Assembly: GCF_017901135.1 (NCBI RefSeq)
Contig: NZ_CP072801.1
Location: forward strand, 2,356,001 to 2,420,000
Direction of reading: 5' to 3'
Length of the DNA stretch: 64,000 nucleotides
From: Thiothrix litoralis
GTDB lineage: Bacteria; Pseudomonadota; Gammaproteobacteria; Thiotrichales; Thiotrichaceae
Of this stretch, positions 61,581-64,000 are shown in pieces; within the stretch, counting starts at the first letter, position 1, and the number at the start of each line of letters is the position of its first letter. Below the pieces are notes generated by a model, which worked only from the letters and a program-made list of their open reading frames with translations, ran no database searches and was not told where the DNA came from. The position numbers were made by a program, and so were the translations under genes.

Positions 61581-61996
61581 GCCGTTTTTAAAACAAACGG
61601 GTTCAGGATTCGTACCCCACTATCCAGCACCATGCCATGCTGCATATCTTCGCTCAGAACAATTTTACAGCTATTTCGTTCAGCTACCGCAACGATCAGT
61701 GAATCGTAAAAACTGAAACCGTAGCGGCGGGAAATACCAAGTGCATTTTTTGTGTCAGTTTCATCCAACGATGCAACAGGCAACAAGCCCAAAATCTCGG
61801 CGATGGTTACGTCAATATTGGCGTAGGTTTCAGGAAATTTGCGCCGGGTGACATTGCAAAATTCATTCAAAACTTGTGCGCTAACCATTGCTCGCCCGCA
61901 TTCCAGCAGATTGGCAGCTATCGGGCGTTTTTGTTCATCCTGCTTTGAATAGCGATAAAGCAGGATGTTTGTGTCGAGAAAGTAATCAACGCTCAT
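61577..61996 (-). CDS. PIN-domain toxin (VapC-like)
   Basis: This protein has 139 residues from the ATG at 61996, with GAGGAAG upstream. The PIN motifs are DYFLDTNILLYRYS (first Asp), VLNEFCNVTRR (Glu), FSFYDSLIVAVAERNSC (Asp) and VLSEDMQHGMVL (Asp), so the active site is complete. Such ribonucleases cleave tRNA or rRNA. It overlaps the antitoxin gene by 11 bases and the HTH regulator by four. Confidence 0.87.
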   Translation of the reverse strand: MSVDYFLDTNILLYRYSKQDEQKRPIAANLLECGRAMVSAQVLNEFCNVTRRKFPETYANIDVTIAEILGLLPVASLDETDTKNALGISRRYGFSFYDSLIVAVAERNSCKIVLSEDMQHGMVLDSGVRILNPFVLKTA

Positions 61997-62267
61997 TCGC
62001 TTCCTCACGATCAAAGCGGTAGCCGCTCAAGTCCAGACTGAAATTACCCAAAGGTGCAGGATTAGGTTGGCGGATACAACGCTTCAACTCTTCCAGCAAA
62101 TCATCGGGCGGTGCTGCTTGTGTTGGCTGCTGATTGGTAAGCCGCTGGGATGCCTGCAAGCCAAGCCGAAAGTAATGGATGAAATCCAACACTTCCGCGA
62201 GTTTGGTATCGGGAATCTGGCTAATTTCTTCTACTAGGCGTTCCCGTAAAGGGTTTACTGCTAACAT
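61986..62267 (-). CDS. Antitoxin of a PIN-domain toxin (DUF2281-like)
   Basis: This 93-residue protein has the ending SGYRFDREEANER, which is typical of antitoxins set before PIN toxins. The N-terminal helix LVEEISQIPDTKLAEVLDFI (DUF2281 type) probably mediates dimerisation. GGAGG precedes the ATG. The three genes read antitoxin, toxin, HTH in one strand. Confidence 0.78.
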   Translation of the reverse strand: MLAVNPLRERLVEEISQIPDTKLAEVLDFIHYFRLGLQASQRLTNQQPTQAAPPDDLLEELKRCIRQPNPAPLGNFSLDLSGYRFDREEANER

Positions 62268-62333
62268 TTTAATCCTCCGGTAGAGAATAAGTTATATTGG
62301 ATCATCGTCAAGATATATCACAAAGAAGTAAAT

Positions 62334-63971
62334 CTATTCGCGCAAAATATGTTCAAGGCAAGATAAGCATTGATTTGCTTCGTTCAAAATTGATGTAAAA
62401 ACACTAGAAAGTGGTTTTACATCAATACCAAAAACTTTAGATATTTTTTGATAGTTTTTAGACTTTCTGTGTCCCACGCTAGATGAGCGTAATTCTTGTA
62501 AATTTCTAAAAAAACTAATTACATTACTCACTTGATCATCAGAAATCTCTTGGACTCTCAGAAAAGCATCAAATTTCTTAATCCCTCTTATCTTTTCTCC
62601 TTCGCTCAGGACGATATAACTATTCATTGCTTCTTCATTTAGAGAGTCAATTAATATTTTAGTCAACGTTAAAACTTGATAATCAAACTCAGCTTGACTT
62701 TCATTTACTGGTATTCGCAAATGAGTGAAAAGATAAGAATCCCCATCAGACAAAGGTTTTAACAAATGCCAGTTGAACTTTAATTTCCAGTCAGTATTGA
62801 ATTTCTCGAAATTTTGTTTGAAAATTAAATCAGCTTGTAATGGACTAGAAAATTGTGCTCGTATACTTCTATCATAATTAGTATTACTCATCTTTCCATC
62901 TGGAGAGATATTAAAGCTTTTCCAATATGATTGTTCTGATTCCGAAAGAAATTTACCCAGATCACCCAGATAAACAATAACATACTTTTCATGATTATTG
63001 TCTATATACATAGACCATAACGAACCACAAACCAAATTACCATCTTCTATAGTATATTTTTCAGGCTCACTGTAGTAACGAGATAAAACATCTCGCCTGA
63101 AAAAAACTGGAGTCAAATAATGCGGAGCATCATTATTAGCTCCAAAAAAATTAGCCAATAGATCAGGATTGCATGTATGTTTAATGACTTCACTAGTAGT
63201 ACTTTCACCGATAATGAAATCCTGATAATTCTTCTCTTTTTTTATAAAAAAACTAATGGCTTTTTTTACACTAACAGGATAAATAACCTTTTTTGCTAAA
63301 AGACGTGAAAAAGCGATGTATCCATGAGAGCTATAAACATCATCCCTTATGTATCTTGCATATATTAAATTATCTGCTTTAACTTCAAAATCACATTGAT
63401 CAGATGAGTAGTTAGAAATACTTTCATGAGAATATCTTCCATTATCACAGCATATTACAAAACATGTGTTTTTTATTGATATAAACTCAATGATCAGCTT
63501 TGTTTTTACTTTTACTTCACCATCATTAATAATAATCGCATCAATCTCCTCACCGCCTTCAATGATCTTAATATATTTATTACTCTTATCATCATAATAT
63601 AAATTATGAAACAAGCGAAACTCTTCAAGAACTTCTATTCTTGCAGGTTTTATATCGAAGAAATCTCTATGTATGATTAAAGGCTTTACTGAATCAAAAT
63701 CCATGAAATACTCATACTCAATGTATTCCTCCCCATCCTTCTTTGAAACCCAGTAGTCTGGCTTAGACTGCTCTGTATAAAAATCAAAGCTATATTTACC
63801 TAGTGAAACATGAATTTCATCCCATGGTATAAATGCGCAAGAGAAGCAACCATAAGTATTTTCCTCATGAAATCTTTTATCAACGATAGTCCAAGTTTCA
63901 TTACCCCATTTATTTTCAACAGTATCAATCAAGTCTGTTTGCAGCAAATACTCTAATTCATTCTTCATCAT
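62334..63971 (-). CDS. Large AT-rich protein with C-terminal HEPN-like motif
   Basis: This 545-residue protein has AT-rich codon use unlike its GC-rich neighbours, which points to recent acquisition. The N-terminal 450 residues show no family I know. The C-terminal helical part contains ELRSSSVGHRKSKNYQK, where R495 and H501 form the Rx5H pattern of HEPN ribonucleases, after FRNLQ. This resembles the end of some abortive-infection proteins such as ApeA-like ones. The start at 63971 has GGTGGAGCGGGG upstream. It is next to the PIN toxin module, as in a defence region. Confidence 0.7.
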   Translation of the reverse strand: MMKNELEYLLQTDLIDTVENKWGNETWTIVDKRFHEENTYGCFSCAFIPWDEIHVSLGKYSFDFYTEQSKPDYWVSKKDGEEYIEYEYFMDFDSVKPLIIHRDFFDIKPARIEVLEEFRLFHNLYYDDKSNKYIKIIEGGEEIDAIIINDGEVKVKTKLIIEFISIKNTCFVICCDNGRYSHESISNYSSDQCDFEVKADNLIYARYIRDDVYSSHGYIAFSRLLAKKVIYPVSVKKAISFFIKKEKNYQDFIIGESTTSEVIKHTCNPDLLANFFGANNDAPHYLTPVFFRRDVLSRYYSEPEKYTIEDGNLVCGSLWSMYIDNNHEKYVIVYLGDLGKFLSESEQSYWKSFNISPDGKMSNTNYDRSIRAQFSSPLQADLIFKQNFEKFNTDWKLKFNWHLLKPLSDGDSYLFTHLRIPVNESQAEFDYQVLTLTKILIDSLNEEAMNSYIVLSEGEKIRGIKKFDAFLRVQEISDDQVSNVISFFRNLQELRSSSVGHRKSKNYQKISKVFGIDVKPLSSVFTSILNEANQCLSCLEHILRE

Positions 63972-64000
63972 TTAACCCCGCTCCACCTGAGCAATATTCT

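Noticed and set aside
1-64000. CRISPR arrays, rRNA and tRNA genes.
   Set aside because: No regularly spaced direct repeats were seen, and the non-coding gaps (all under 300 bases) show no tRNA-like or rRNA-like sequence by eye; a tRNAscan run would be decisive.

Overview
The window looks like a chromosomal segment of a sulfur-oxidising gammaproteobacterium of the Thiothrix/Thiotrichaceae type. Three things support this. Gammaproteobacterial gene orders are conserved: trpB-trpA-accD-folC-dedD-cvpA-purF-metZ; pepP and ygfB divergent from zapA with 6S RNA behind it; and ratA-rnfH facing bamE-fur. Sulfur-linked genes are present (persulfide dioxygenase, DsrE-like protein, sirohydrochlorin chelatase, O-succinylhomoserine sulfhydrylase). 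Base composition is moderately GC-rich, with a few strikingly AT-rich islands. The genus is an inference; no rRNA gene is present.

Layout. 1-24300 is mostly core: YjbQ, nitroreductase, CysZ-like protein, TsaB, YoaA/DinG helicase, PBP1b, a kinase/ATPase fusion, RatA-RnfH, BamE, Fur, S21-YqeY, HemE, then a long minus-strand biosynthetic block from trpB down to metZ. 24300-34400 is accessory. It holds a vapBC locus with a frameshifted toxin, a solo TnpB element (IS605/IS1341 type), an ISAs1 remnant, an ECF sigma/cupin anti-sigma/persulfide dioxygenase operon, a Tn5-like IS with a perfect 9-bp target duplication, antitoxin fragments, an AT-rich gene of unknown function and a Schlafen/AlbA_2 ATPase-like protein. 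34400-38400 is a four-gene envelope cluster (DUF4331, small lipoprotein, TPR protein, HupE/UreJ-like membrane protein). 38500-42100 has an oxygenase, a UbiH-like hydroxylase, a lipid kinase and a phosphoesterase. 42100-47600 is a stress/envelope cluster: BON-MscS channel, small membrane proteins, two CsbD proteins, a Rieske-glutamate synthase fusion, a lipoprotein and a Crp-type regulator. A deletion derivative of the TnpB element follows, then core genes (DUF2254, pepP, ygfB, zapA, ssrS, desaturase, Nudix, LysR, MFS). 57900-64000 is again accessory: a J-domain coiled-coil protein, a zinc-ribbon protein, toxin-antitoxin loci in different states of decay, and an AT-rich protein ending in a HEPN-like motif.

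Most notable are: the pair of TnpB elements, where the second copy equals the first minus two deletions of 287 and 202 bp (1406 versus 917 bp); the DUF4331/HupE cluster; the Rieske-GltS fusion beside CsbD genes; and the two AT-rich candidate defence genes. No stretch longer than 300 bases lacks a feature.
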